Shown here: in pieces, positions 1-8,619 of the stretch
Numbering within the stretch: the first letter of the stretch is position 1
Layout of the letters: the number at the start of each line of letters is the position of its first letter
Source of the DNA: Allorhizobium ampelinum S4
Lineage (GTDB): Bacteria; Pseudomonadota; Alphaproteobacteria; Rhizobiales; Rhizobiaceae
Reading direction: 5' to 3'
DNA: 64,000 bases
Assembly: GCF_000016285.1 (NCBI RefSeq)
Contig: NC_011982.1
Span: 1 to 64,000 of the forward strand
Position numbers and translations under genes: made by a program
The notes under the pieces: model-generated
What the model was told of the DNA's origin: nothing
The model's input: only the letters and a program-made list of their open reading frames with translations
Database searches by the model: none

Positions 1-60
1 AAATGATGGCGTTGTGGCCATTTTTTCGAAATTAAGGCCCTCCGGGATATAGTTTGCAAA

Positions 61-1251
61 ATGAGCCATCTGCAGCCCAACAGATTTGATATCGAGATTG
101 CCCAGCAGGGAGCAAAGATCTCAAATGCGTTGCATATGCTGCGCAGCCAACAATATCCGCCGGACGCCAAGAAGGGATTGCGGAAGTTTCAGTTGGGAGA
201 AGTCGCGGACTTCATCGGAGTTACCCAGAGCCATATTCGGCAGATCCACTTGGAGGGTAAAGGTCCGGAGGTCGAGTCGATAGGTGGCCGTCGCTATTAC
301 ACGGCTGATCAGATGTTGGAGCTTCGAAATTATCTTGAAGCCAATAAAAAATCCGACAAGCGGTATTACATTCCTCGGCGTCGTGAAGGCGAACCGATGC
401 AGGTCGTGTCGGTGGTAAATTTCAAGGGTGGAAGTGGAAAGACTACGACCGCTGCGCACCTTGCTCAATATCTCGCCCTCACCGGCCATCGCGTACTTGC
501 GGTCGATCTCGATCCACAGGCGTCTCTAACGTCCCTGTTCGGAATTCAGCCTGAACTTGACGACACCGCATCTCTGTACGAGGCGCTTCGGTTCGATGAC
601 GAGCAAAAATTCATCTCTGAAGTCATCCAGCCCACCAACATTCCCTGCCTTGATGTGATTCCAGCAAATCTGGTCCTGCAGGAGTATGAGTATGATGTTC
701 CCCTGGCAATCTCCTCCAAAAAAGGAGAGGACGGCCGGTTGTTCTACATGCGGATTTTCAACGCGCTGAAGCAGGTTGACGACAGATACGACGTTGTCGT
801 TATCGATTGCCCCCCACAACTCGGGTACCTGACGATCACCGCGCTTATGGCCTCGACTGGCATTCTTATCACTATCCATCCCCAGATGCTGGATATCATG
901 TCGATGAGCCAATTCCTGATGATGTTGGGAGGTATAATGGGGCCGGTCGCAGAGGCCGGTGCGGAGATGCGTGTCGAATGGTTCCGCTATCTCGTAACTC
1001 GCTTCGAGCCGACGGACATCCCGCAAGCACAGATGGTCGGGTTTATGCAATCGATGTTTGCCCAGCAAATGTTGCGAAATCACGTTCTCAAATCGACGGC
1101 CATTTCAGATGCTTCGATAAAGAAGCAAACTTTGTACGAGGTAGAGCGAGGCGATTTCGTCCGTTCTACCTATGACCGGGCGATGGAGAGCCTGAACGCA
1201 GCCAATGGCGAAATCATGGAACTAATCCACGGCGCATGGGGGCGGAAATGA
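61..1251 (+). CDS. repA: Plasmid partitioning ATPase RepA (ParA family)
   Basis: The 396-residue protein is the ParA-type ATPase of a repABC replicon. With RepB it segregates the plasmid and represses the repABC promoter. An N-terminal helix-turn-helix lies near residues 44-62 (LGEVADFIGVTQSHIRQIHL). The deviant Walker A motif KGGSGKTT is at about 122-129, followed by DLDPQAS near 149 and VVVIDCPPQLG near 244. The length matches family members (about 400). It is the first gene of the operon and is followed by repB after an 84-base spacer. Only 60 bases lie upstream, so the operon promoter cannot be judged here. Family assignment is firm. Confidence 0.97.
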   Translation: MSHLQPNRFDIEIAQQGAKISNALHMLRSQQYPPDAKKGLRKFQLGEVADFIGVTQSHIRQIHLEGKGPEVESIGGRRYYTADQMLELRNYLEANKKSDKRYYIPRRREGEPMQVVSVVNFKGGSGKTTTAAHLAQYLALTGHRVLAVDLDPQASLTSLFGIQPELDDTASLYEALRFDDEQKFISEVIQPTNIPCLDVIPANLVLQEYEYDVPLAISSKKGEDGRLFYMRIFNALKQVDDRYDVVVIDCPPQLGYLTITALMASTGILITIHPQMLDIMSMSQFLMMLGGIMGPVAEAGAEMRVEWFRYLVTRFEPTDIPQAQMVGFMQSMFAQQMLRNHVLKSTAISDASIKKQTLYEVERGDFVRSTYDRAMESLNAANGEIMELIHGAWGRK

Positions 1252-1257
1252 GACACT

Positions 1258-1317
1258 TGTCAGCCGTTTTTTTGCGGGATTTAATGAACTATATCAAGTC
1301 CTTGTCGACGTTGAAAG
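1258..1317. repeat. Centromere-like repeat, copy A (repA-repB spacer)
   Basis: TTGTCAGCCGTTTTTTT occurs here and again at 3800 downstream of repC. In both places it is followed about 20 bases later by a CTTGTCG(A/T)CGTTGA block. repABC plasmids carry parS sites bound by RepB in such non-coding positions, so a partition or incompatibility site is inferred. The match to a known parS consensus was not established. Confidence 0.5.
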
Positions 1318-1335
1318 CGAGTGCGGAGGCCGGCT

Positions 1336-2331
1336 ATGGCACGTGAAAATCCTTTTTCTAAATTGGACATGGCTTCCATCGCGTCGAACCAGACACCGAC
1401 AAAGCCTGGCTACGGTATGACGGGGGCAGCCAAGACCGTCGTCCGGTCCATCGAGGATCTGGCTGAGAACACAAAGAAGCTGATGGAAGGCGAGGTGATC
1501 GTGGATCTGGATCCGCGGTTGATTGACGTTTCCTTTCTCGCCGATCGCCTTTCCGACGATGGCGAAGAGTACCAGGAGCTGAAGCAGGCGATTGCGTCGT
1601 CCAGCCAGACGACACCGATTCTGGTCCGACCCAGTTCGTCGGATAGTCAACGCTTCATGGTCGTCTTCGGTCACCGCCGTCTCAAAGTCGCCAAAGAGCT
1701 TGGAATTCCGGTCAAGGCAGTTGTCAAGAAGCTGGATGACATCACGTCCGCAATCGCCCAGGGGCAGGAAAATTCCGCACGCTCCAACCTGTCGTTCATA
1801 GAGCGTGCGTACTTCGCGCAGAACCTCCTTTCGTCTGGAATGACGAAGGACGTGGTTCGGTCGTCGCTCGCGATCGATGAGGCGATGCTTTCGAAAATGC
1901 TCAGTGTCGTGGAGGCCGTCCCAGCTTCGATCCTTAAGGTGCTCGGGGCCTCCAAGAAGATTGGGCGCGACCGGTGGCTTAGCCTCCGTCAATTGCTTCT
2001 TGCTCCTGCCCTCCTGAAGGTTGCGACGGAGCATGTCGAAACGGCAGGCTTCGTTGAGCTGACTGAAGACAAGCGGTTCGATGAGCTCCATGACTACCTG
2101 AAGCGCTACAAGGCCAAATCGGCTGCAAAGAAGCCCAAGGCCGGTGCGTCCGGGAGGGATTGGACTTCGAGCGATACGTCACTGAATTTCGTGATGAATG
2201 CCAAATCGAAAAAGGTTGCGATCGAGCTTTCGAATGTCGAAGCGAAGCCCTTCAGCGAGTGGCTATCAGCCCACATGGATCGTTTGTACGACGAGTACAG
2301 AGGATCGAAGCAGGAAAACAACGGAGACTAA
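1336..2331 (+). CDS. repB: Plasmid partitioning protein RepB (ParB family)
   Basis: This is the ParB-like centromere-binding partner of RepA. The ATG at 1336 (MARENPFSKLD) is preferred over an in-frame GTG at 1321 because RepB proteins usually begin M-(A/S)-R-K/E. A ParB N-terminal domain is visible (RFMVVFGHRRLKVAKELG near residue 115), followed by a HTH region (SSGMTKDVVRSSLAIDEAMLSKML) and a C-terminal dimerisation part. At 331 residues it is of normal family length. It sits between repA and the repC leader that carries the antisense RNA. Confidence 0.96.
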   Translation: MARENPFSKLDMASIASNQTPTKPGYGMTGAAKTVVRSIEDLAENTKKLMEGEVIVDLDPRLIDVSFLADRLSDDGEEYQELKQAIASSSQTTPILVRPSSSDSQRFMVVFGHRRLKVAKELGIPVKAVVKKLDDITSAIAQGQENSARSNLSFIERAYFAQNLLSSGMTKDVVRSSLAIDEAMLSKMLSVVEAVPASILKVLGASKKIGRDRWLSLRQLLLAPALLKVATEHVETAGFVELTEDKRFDELHDYLKRYKAKSAAKKPKAGASGRDWTSSDTSLNFVMNAKSKKVAIELSNVEAKPFSEWLSAHMDRLYDEYRGSKQENNGD

Positions 2332-2335
2332 ACCG

Positions 2336-2375
2336 CAAAAGAAAAAGGCCCCCAAACGGTAAACCGTGGAAGCCT
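2336..2375 (-). terminator. Terminator of the repB-repC antisense RNA
   Basis: Read on the minus strand, an AGGC/GCCT outer stem with an ACGGT/ACCGT inner stem is followed by CCTTTTTCTTTT. This is a typical Rho-independent terminator, placed where repABC ctRNAs end. Confidence 0.75.
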
Positions 2376-2392
2376 CTCTCGTATCTCTCGCA
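2338..2392 (-). ncRNA. Counter-transcribed RNA (RepE/incA type) controlling repC
   Basis: All repABC operons studied encode a small antisense RNA of about 55-60 nt in the repB-repC gap, which blocks RepC translation and is a strong incompatibility factor. Here the minus strand has a TTGACT-N17-GATTCT promoter (2399-2427) and a Rho-independent terminator, giving a predicted RNA of about 55 nt. The exact ends are inferred from these signals. Confidence 0.75.
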
Positions 2393-2398
2393 GGATTG

Positions 2399-2427
2399 AG
2401 AATCGCATTTCCCGGAATCACAGTCAA
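2399..2427 (-). promoter_or_regulatory. Promoter of the antisense RNA
   Basis: On the minus strand a -35 box TTGACT (2422-2427) and a -10 box GATTCT (2399-2404) are separated by exactly 17 bases. They point toward the ctRNA terminator. Confidence 0.65.
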
Positions 2428-2486
2428 GAGTCTTGGCACCGATTTGGTGAGCGGATTTCCTTTGCCCGGAGAAAGGTGAGAGAAAA

Positions 2487-3731
2487 ATGCAGACGGGACA
2501 TGTAACGACGCCCTTTGGGCGGCGGCCGGCGACGCTTGCCTTGGTGAAAGGGCAACTGGCTGTCGCGGCATCAACACCGGGCACGCGAGTCGAAAAGTGG
2601 AAAGTATTTCGCGATGTGTGCGAGACGAGAGAGCGCTTCGGTTTGCAAGACAGAGCGCTTGCCGTTCTCGATGCCCTTTTGACATTCTACCCCGATGCAC
2701 AGCTCGACGCTGAAAACGGGCTTGTTGTATTTCCATCCAATGCGCAGCTATCCGTCCGCGCTCATGGGATCACGGAAAGTACACTGCGCCGCCAGCTCGG
2801 CGCACTTGTGGATGCAGGACTTATCCAGCGTCGTGATAGTCCGAACGGGAAGCGATACGCACATCGCAGTCGAGACGGTGAAATCGAGCAGGCTTACGGC
2901 TTCGATCTGAGCCCGCTGCTTACGCGTGCCGCCGAGCTTGCCTTGCTGGCTCAGGATGTCGCCGCGGAGCGCATGCGTTTTCGCCGGGCGAAGGAAGCAC
3001 TCACGATCTGCCGCCGAGATGTCCGTAAGCTGATTACAGCCGCGATGGAGGAAGGCGCTCCAGGCAATTGGGCGCATGTTGAAACAATATACGTTGGAAT
3101 TCTCAGGCGGCATCCTCGCTACCCGGACAGAAACCAGGTCGAAACAACACTCGATGAGATGGAGCTCTTGCGTGCGGAGATCCTCAACCTCCTGGAAATG
3201 CAGTCAGAAACTAAAGATATGCACGGCAATGCCAGTCTGGATGACCGTCACATACAGAATTCAAATACCGAATCTATAAATGAACTTGAACCGCGCTCTG
3301 ACAACGAGCAGGGCGAAAGCGTGCCGGACGAGCCGCACGCAAAGAGTGTGACGTCCGGAAAGACAAAGGCAAAGCTCGAACAAATCAAAGCGTTCCCGCT
3401 GGGAATGGTCCTTCGAGCTTGCCCGCAGATTGCTGATTATGGGCCGGGCGGCGGCATCGCCCATTGGCGCGAGCTCATGACCGCGGCTGTAGTGATCCGC
3501 TCGATGTTGGGTGTCAGCCCGTCAGCCTATGAGGAGGCCTGCAATGCGATGGGGCCAGAAAATGCCGCGGTGGCTATGGCATGCATTCTCGAGCGATCAA
3601 ACTTCATAAACTCGGCCGGCGGCTATCTGCGCGACCTGACGAAGCGCTCGGAGCGTGGAGAATTTTCGTTGGGTCCTATGCTGATTGCCCTGCTTAAGGT
3701 CAACGGAGAGACCGCACGTCGCGTCGGCTGA
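2487..3731 (+). CDS. repC: Replication initiator RepC
   Basis: RepC is the initiator of repABC replicons and binds an origin inside its own coding sequence. The 414-residue protein starts MQTGHVTTPFGRRP, a characteristic RepC N-terminus. It contains a winged-helix DNA-binding region (AHGITESTLRRQLGALVDAGLIQRRDS, residues about 91-117) and a C-terminal part with PLGMVLRACPQIADYGPGG. The length is typical (about 400-440). An AGAAAGGTGAG ribosome-binding region precedes the ATG. Expression should be limited by the antisense RNA in the leader. Confidence 0.97.
   Translation: MQTGHVTTPFGRRPATLALVKGQLAVAASTPGTRVEKWKVFRDVCETRERFGLQDRALAVLDALLTFYPDAQLDAENGLVVFPSNAQLSVRAHGITESTLRRQLGALVDAGLIQRRDSPNGKRYAHRSRDGEIEQAYGFDLSPLLTRAAELALLAQDVAAERMRFRRAKEALTICRRDVRKLITAAMEEGAPGNWAHVETIYVGILRRHPRYPDRNQVETTLDEMELLRAEILNLLEMQSETKDMHGNASLDDRHIQNSNTESINELEPRSDNEQGESVPDEPHAKSVTSGKTKAKLEQIKAFPLGMVLRACPQIADYGPGGGIAHWRELMTAAVVIRSMLGVSPSAYEEACNAMGPENAAVAMACILERSNFINSAGGYLRDLTKRSERGEFSLGPMLIALLKVNGETARRVG
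3225..3295. other. Candidate origin of replication inside repC
   Basis: In repABC plasmids the origin lies within an AT-rich stretch in the middle of repC. Bases 3245-3290 are the most AT-rich part of this gene (for example AATTCAAATACCGAATCT). The position is inferred from family knowledge; no iterons are visible. Confidence 0.4.
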
Positions 3732-3799
3732 GGCTGGAGCTTAGCGAATCCAGGGCAGGAGGAACGTCCAGAAGCCCATGCGACGCTGGATTTGAAAAA

Positions 3800-3863
3800 T
3801 TGTCAGCCGTTTTTTTCGGTTGATTTCTGATAAGATTCAATAGCTTGTCGTCGTTGATAATGC
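3800..3863. repeat. Centromere-like repeat, copy B (downstream of repC)
   Basis: This is the second copy of TTGTCAGCCGTTTTTTT plus the CTTGTCGTCGTTGA block seen at 1258-1317. Many repABC replicons keep parS or incompatibility sites downstream of repC. Here TCAGCCG and CGGTTGA also form an imperfect hairpin around the T run. Confidence 0.5.
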
Positions 3864-3965
3864 GATGGGTTGGAACCTCACAGCCTATTATGTGGGGTTT
3901 GAGCGTAACATCTGATGGTTTCGCGCGGGCTCTTGCCTGGTAAGCAATGTTGGGAGAGCAATTCG

Positions 3966-5258
3966 ATGTGGAAAGCGAAGCGCAAGCTTTTAAATGTTGA
4001 ACAAGTGAGCCCACATCCAGCAGGCCCGTCTCGTCTCATCCGTGGCCGGGCTCCTGGCAGTACGGAATTGTCTTTTACGCCGGCAGAGCTTTTCGGAGCT
4101 ATGGCTCAATGCTCCAGTCGCGCGCGAATGGACCAACGAGCGGCGAGGGCGCAGGTTGCTTTTTGCAAGCATTTAATTGCTCAGCACGTCGATGACGCCA
4201 ATGATCGTTTTGCGCTGCTAAATTCCGCGCGCGATTTGAAAGACTATGTACGGAAGGCGATGACAGGACTGGTCGGTGATGGGATAGCCTACCTTCAAAT
4301 GGTGCGCGATGGTTACCGGTGGGTCGATCATTTCGAGAGCCACGTCGTACATGGAAAAAAGCCGACTGGGCGATCGCCAGACTTTATCTTCAGCCGAACC
4401 AATGACCTGTACGTAGCACTTGCGGAATCGAAGGCCACTAAAGGCACGTCAAAGGGAGCCTTCAATGAACGGGTTGCAGATGGCTATAAGGGCCAAATTG
4501 AACCCTATCTCGGCCGCAAAATTGGCAGCTGGATTGCTTCGCATGGGTATTCGGTCGGTACCTGGATGACATCGTTGAAGCGAGCGGAGATGTTTGTCCA
4601 TCACACGGCGCTACCGGATCCAGTAGATCCCGATGGTCTAGACCCAGAGGAGGCCTCTGACCCGACCGGCGTTCGGTTCGGCAGCTATTGCGGTGTGATT
4701 ACACTTCTTTTTGGTCCCGAGATCGGCGAGGCCGCACGTTCTCGCCTGTGGAACCCATCCGAGCAGACCTTCTCGACGGTTGAATGGCTCGGTCGCACGT
4801 GGATTCTAGGCGAAGAAGTTGATGCTGAGGCAATTGTGACCGGTCGTCATGGGAAGGTTGTCTTTAAGGGGACATGGTCTCACTGGTTCAATGGACTGGC
4901 GATCGACCTAGAAACCGCCCGGAGGGTTTTTGCCTATATCGAGGCAGAAGAACCTGAAGGCCGAATGTTGGAAAATATTCCTGAGTTTGGTGCAGACCTA
5001 ATTGAGGCAGCAAAGGAATCGGGTGGGGCAATTTTTCCAGACGGATTTGCGGTTCTGGGCCGAGAAAATGATCTGAAAGAAGTTCAACTGGACGCGATAC
5101 CTCCGAAAGCGGCAGCTTCCACTGTTGTAAAAGACGACGATATCGAGATTGCTGAAGCCATCGTCGAGCGGCTTAGCTATCGAGAGGCAGAAAATGAGGA
5201 GACACAGGAGGAGGAGTTGGAGCGGCCTCAAGCTCTGATTTTCGTCACGAGAGAGTAG
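3966..5258 (+). CDS. Unrecognised protein with a PD-(D/E)xK-like motif
   Basis: I do not recognise this family. The ORF opens at 3915, but the ATG at 3966 (MWKAKRKLLNVEQ) is a likelier start, giving 430 residues. A stretch near residues 140-165 reads SPDFIFSRTNDLYVALAESK. The spacing of the PD, a beta-strand-like segment and ExK fits the core of PD-(D/E)xK nucleases, so a nuclease fold is possible but unproven. The C-terminus is acidic (ENEETQEEELERP). It lies between repC and a convergent gene 37 bases away, in a block of three unknown genes with nuclease-like or HEPN-like motifs. Confidence 0.7.
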   Translation: MWKAKRKLLNVEQVSPHPAGPSRLIRGRAPGSTELSFTPAELFGAMAQCSSRARMDQRAARAQVAFCKHLIAQHVDDANDRFALLNSARDLKDYVRKAMTGLVGDGIAYLQMVRDGYRWVDHFESHVVHGKKPTGRSPDFIFSRTNDLYVALAESKATKGTSKGAFNERVADGYKGQIEPYLGRKIGSWIASHGYSVGTWMTSLKRAEMFVHHTALPDPVDPDGLDPEEASDPTGVRFGSYCGVITLLFGPEIGEAARSRLWNPSEQTFSTVEWLGRTWILGEEVDAEAIVTGRHGKVVFKGTWSHWFNGLAIDLETARRVFAYIEAEEPEGRMLENIPEFGADLIEAAKESGGAIFPDGFAVLGRENDLKEVQLDAIPPKAAASTVVKDDDIEIAEAIVERLSYREAENEETQEEELERPQALIFVTRE

Positions 5259-5295
5259 TGCCCGAGTTGGTTTACCCTCGATGGCTCGTACTGCG

Positions 5296-6183
5296 TCAGT
5301 TTCCTTCGTGAGAGGCGTCGTTAGGCGCATGCTGCTTTCGGAGAAAGGTCTGGGAGATACGGCCGATCTTGACCATCTGCCCTAGGTCCTGCGGTAGAGT
5401 AGGGTAGATGTCGTTTATCTCCTCTCCAGGATCATGGACGAAGATGGGAACGAAAATGCCGACCCGCTCGCGCTTGCGCTGCAAATTGTGCATCTTGTCG
5501 AAATCCTGCTCGCGAAGGGCTGTCGAAATCTGTTGGTCGAGATCCCGAAGAGTCTCTGTCGCCTCCCGGTCATATCCGGCAGGCGGGACATAAAGGGGCA
5601 TTCGGTGGGCCGCCGGGTTCCTTCGCTTTTTCACGTCGGTTTCCCAGGTCGCGAATGATCTTAGAGTGGCCGCCACGTTCGACAGAGCCGGGTCGGCGGC
5701 AAACATGGGCTTGAAAAGGCTAACGGAAAGCGGCTTTGCGGCTTGAGTTGCGACGCTGCCCACCTGATGGACGATCGTCCACGCATAGTTATCGAGGAGG
5801 CCAAGGATGTTGACGTATATTGCGTTTAGGTCGCGACAAACCTCGTCAGACTGATCCATTGTCAGGGGGACTGTACGGTCCGGCATGATGATACTTTGGA
5901 GGTTGCGAAAAGAAGATATCATCATTCTTAGTCGGCGAAGTACGCCGAAACGCATGAAGTAGTCGGCCGTCTGTGTGAGGACACCGAGTTCGACCAATAC
6001 TGCCGCATCACCCAAGAGCTGGTTCAATGCGTTGTTGACGCTGTAGATGTGGTTTTCCCGCGCCTGATTATCGAAGTACTGGTCGTTTGCGGCATTTTTT
6101 CCCCTGATGAATAACCTCTCGGCCTGCGCTTCATGGAGGGAAAACTCCACTTCGCGAAATCCATACTCGTCATCAAATCCCAT
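5296..6183 (-). CDS. Hypothetical protein with an HEPN-like R-x4-H motif
   Basis: This 295-residue, mostly alpha-helical protein belongs to no family I recognise. Near residue 197 it contains KKRRNPAAHRMP, which holds an R-N-x3-H arrangement matching the RNase motif (R-x4-6-H) of HEPN domains. HEPN proteins often act in toxin-antitoxin and abortive-infection systems. It has no signal peptide or membrane segment. It is convergent with the upstream gene and divergent from the next gene, with 157 bases between the divergent starts that could hold shared promoters. Function is inferred only from one short motif. Confidence 0.65.
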   Translation of the reverse strand: MGFDDEYGFREVEFSLHEAQAERLFIRGKNAANDQYFDNQARENHIYSVNNALNQLLGDAAVLVELGVLTQTADYFMRFGVLRRLRMMISSFRNLQSIIMPDRTVPLTMDQSDEVCRDLNAIYVNILGLLDNYAWTIVHQVGSVATQAAKPLSVSLFKPMFAADPALSNVAATLRSFATWETDVKKRRNPAAHRMPLYVPPAGYDREATETLRDLDQQISTALREQDFDKMHNLQRKRERVGIFVPIFVHDPGEEINDIYPTLPQDLGQMVKIGRISQTFLRKQHAPNDASHEGN

Positions 6184-6340
6184 GGTCGCTTTTTCCCCAA
6201 GCTCACTTCATTGCCGCGACTTTCTTGATCACCAACAAGGGGCTGCACAAGCAAACCGGCCGATATTTGTTCGAATTCCTTACCAGTTTCTTGGCGATTT
6301 TCAGCTAGATCGATTACAAGTCAAATAGCTGAGTGTCCGT

Positions 6341-7270
6341 ATGTTCATCACCAACGCATTGTCGCCCGCGGAAACACTGGCGGAAATTCTTCAAAAGAAC
6401 TCGTCTATAATTGCTGACACGGATTGGTTTAAAACCAAAAAGCACGATGCGGACTTATGTCCGATGTTTGAATCCCTCGGCGTTGAAATCCTGCAGTCTT
6501 ACAAAGCTTATCGCGCCGGCTGCCACGACATTCAGGGTATGCGCGACGACGGCGTCGATATCCTGTTGAAATATGATTCCGAGGACGGAGCCACAAAGAT
6601 CGGGCTCCAGATCAAGAGCTACCCGGAGTTCCAAGACTGGGTGGCGAAGGAAGACAAGACTTTCATGAAGACGCTGAAATCGCAATATACGGAAGCAATG
6701 CAAAACGTGGGTGTTGAGCATTATTTCCTCATCCTCTGTACTGACGCTCACGAGCATCGCAAACAGATTCGAATGATTTCTGCAGAGCTAAAGAATTTTG
6801 CCAACTTGACGATCGTGAAACCGGTGCAGGTCCGTGGTTTCACCCTTCTGTCGCATTGGGAGCTTCAGGCGACTGTTACGCGCCTCCTCTGCCAAGACGA
6901 CCCTGTCCTGAATGCAGCGCGAGAATGTTTCTCGGACCTGGCCACTCTCGACGACTACATGACGCTAGACCTGCTCTGCAGGGCATTCGGTGGCGCGAAT
7001 GAACCGATTGATAACGGTGATCTCGAGGATATAGCGGAGCAGTGGACCGAGCTTGCGGGTGGGGCTCGCGATATGGATGAGGTCGCCGACGCTCTTGGCT
7101 TTATGGAAAGCTCTGGTTACCTCCGCTACGTAGGCGAAAGGTATGTAATCGTTCCAGAGGAGTTTCCTAACGCCCTTTGCGCTATCTACTTTGATTTACG
7201 GGCCCGCAACGGCCTGGCCGCAGACGATGCACTGGCGTACCTCGTTCCGTTGTTGCTCAACATTCCATGA
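6341..7270 (+). CDS. Hypothetical protein with an Mrr-like nuclease core
   Basis: The 309-residue protein has a segment DDGVDILLKYD...TKIGLQIKSY at residues about 68-92. A GxD followed by a strand carrying QxK is the active-site arrangement of Mrr-type restriction endonucleases, a PD-(D/E)xK subgroup with Q in place of E/D. The rest is unassigned; the C-terminal half looks like a helical winged-helix-type region. The start follows CAAATAGCTGAGTGTCCGT with no strong ribosome-binding site. It is transcribed away from the HEPN-like gene and toward the recombinase. A DNA-targeting defence role is an inference. Confidence 0.7.
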   Translation: MFITNALSPAETLAEILQKNSSIIADTDWFKTKKHDADLCPMFESLGVEILQSYKAYRAGCHDIQGMRDDGVDILLKYDSEDGATKIGLQIKSYPEFQDWVAKEDKTFMKTLKSQYTEAMQNVGVEHYFLILCTDAHEHRKQIRMISAELKNFANLTIVKPVQVRGFTLLSHWELQATVTRLLCQDDPVLNAARECFSDLATLDDYMTLDLLCRAFGGANEPIDNGDLEDIAEQWTELAGGARDMDEVADALGFMESSGYLRYVGERYVIVPEEFPNALCAIYFDLRARNGLAADDALAYLVPLLLNIP

Positions 7271-7356
7271 CCGAGTCACCTTCTGATCGACGCGTCCGAT
7301 TTCGTATTGGCGCTGAACTCTCATTGTTCGCACTGGAGAGGGAGGGGTCGCCTAGG

Positions 7357-8493
7357 CTAAAGCCCTGAAGCCTTCGTTAAATTGACGCGGAAGCGGTCAC
7401 GCCGCCGCTGATATCTGCGGGTCATCTCCGCGGACGAGTGTCCCAGCTGTTTCTGCACATACCGTTCGTCGACCTCGGCAGAGGAGGCCAACCCGGCGCG
7501 AAGGGAGTGACCGGAGAACTTAAACGCACGTTCGATTTCGCTGAGATCGCCGCGAACGCCGGCCGCCATCGCGGCCCGCTTAACCAGCCGAGCCACTTCC
7601 TTGTCATTCAGCCGTTCTGGCCCAACAGCCTTCCCTTGCCCCGTGACGCGGCGAAAGAGGGGGCCATGGGCCAGCTTGGCAAACTTGATCCACATCTCGA
7701 CCGCGGTAACTGGGCAGGTGGCGTCCGACGAACCGCGCCCGATCTCAACTTCTCGCCATCCAGTTTTGCCGCGCAGGGTGACGAGCATGCCCTTGTCGAG
7801 GATCTCAATCCAGCCTCGGCCGTCTTCGGTCTGGTCCGGCTTCAGATCAAGGTCAACGATTTCGGAGCGCCGAAGACCGCCGGCAAAGCCGATGAGCAAC
7901 ATTGCCCGATCCCGCAGCCCGCGCAGAGAGCCGCGATCAAGCGTCTCGACCATGGCGATGATATCCTCTGCCATGACCGCCTCCTTCTGCACCGGAGGCC
8001 TGGCATGGCTGTTGCGGATGCCGGCCATGACCGTTGCAATATGCCGATCCCTGCGATCAAGTTTTTGTCCGCCGCGCTGCGCGTAATTCCAACTGAGTGA
8101 AGAGAGGCGCCGCTCGATCGTTGAGACCGAATTCGGTTTGCCACTGCGTTCGACATGTCCTGAAGCACAAGCCGTGATGTAAAGACCGACGGTTTGCGGG
8201 TGTGGTGGGAGCGGAGCCAGATTGGACCGCCGGCACCAGGCGGCAAAATGCTTCCAGTCTGACGCGTAAGCCTTGCGGGTATTGGCGGAACTTGCTGCTG
8301 CGACATAGCCGCGGGCGCGATCAGCAAGGCTTGCAAGATGGGCGGGCGTCTGATCCTCGCCGACGAGAGAGGGGAGGGGGCTATCGCCCGACACCTCCGA
8401 CGCGGAGACATCACGCTCGGCCACCGTGCTGTGAGACGGCGCTGAGGTCTCCTCGACGTGATTTTCGCTGTTTTGCTTGATGATTTGGGCCAT
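7357..8493 (-). CDS. Tyrosine-type site-specific recombinase
   Basis: A 378-residue integrase of the tyrosine recombinase family. A core-binding SAM-like domain covers about residues 60-170 and the catalytic domain the rest. Visible active-site elements are the first Arg in GGLRRSEIVDLDL, HSLRAGLAS (H-x-x-R), QLGHSSAEMTRRY (His, then the Tyr nucleophile) and a candidate Lys in TLRGKTGW. It resembles plasmid and transposon recombinases rather than XerC/D. A perfect inverted repeat lies 18 bases before the start codon, and the DUF1403/ScpB genes run divergently. It could resolve plasmid multimers or integrate an element; no tRNA attachment site is seen. Confidence 0.9.
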   Translation of the reverse strand: MAQIIKQNSENHVEETSAPSHSTVAERDVSASEVSGDSPLPSLVGEDQTPAHLASLADRARGYVAAASSANTRKAYASDWKHFAAWCRRSNLAPLPPHPQTVGLYITACASGHVERSGKPNSVSTIERRLSSLSWNYAQRGGQKLDRRDRHIATVMAGIRNSHARPPVQKEAVMAEDIIAMVETLDRGSLRGLRDRAMLLIGFAGGLRRSEIVDLDLKPDQTEDGRGWIEILDKGMLVTLRGKTGWREVEIGRGSSDATCPVTAVEMWIKFAKLAHGPLFRRVTGQGKAVGPERLNDKEVARLVKRAAMAAGVRGDLSEIERAFKFSGHSLRAGLASSAEVDERYVQKQLGHSSAEMTRRYQRRRDRFRVNLTKASGL

Positions 8494-8511
8494 TTCTCTA
8501 TAGTGACAAAA

Positions 8512-8540
8512 ACGTCCGATAATGCAAGATTATCGGACGT
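8512..8540. repeat. Perfect 12-bp-arm palindrome next to the recombinase
   Basis: ACGTCCGATAAT (8512-8523) and its exact complement ATTATCGGACGT (8529-8540) flank a 5-base spacer, GCAAG. The layout resembles a tyrosine-recombinase core site (two arms around a short crossover) or an operator overlapping the recombinase promoter. It starts 18 bases upstream of the recombinase ATG. Confidence 0.75.
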
Positions 8541-8619
8541 AATAACACGACGACAGACAGTGCGGTTTATGTCGAAAGAAGCGGCTTAAACCGCACACCC
8601 GATTTACACTCTGGCGCAT

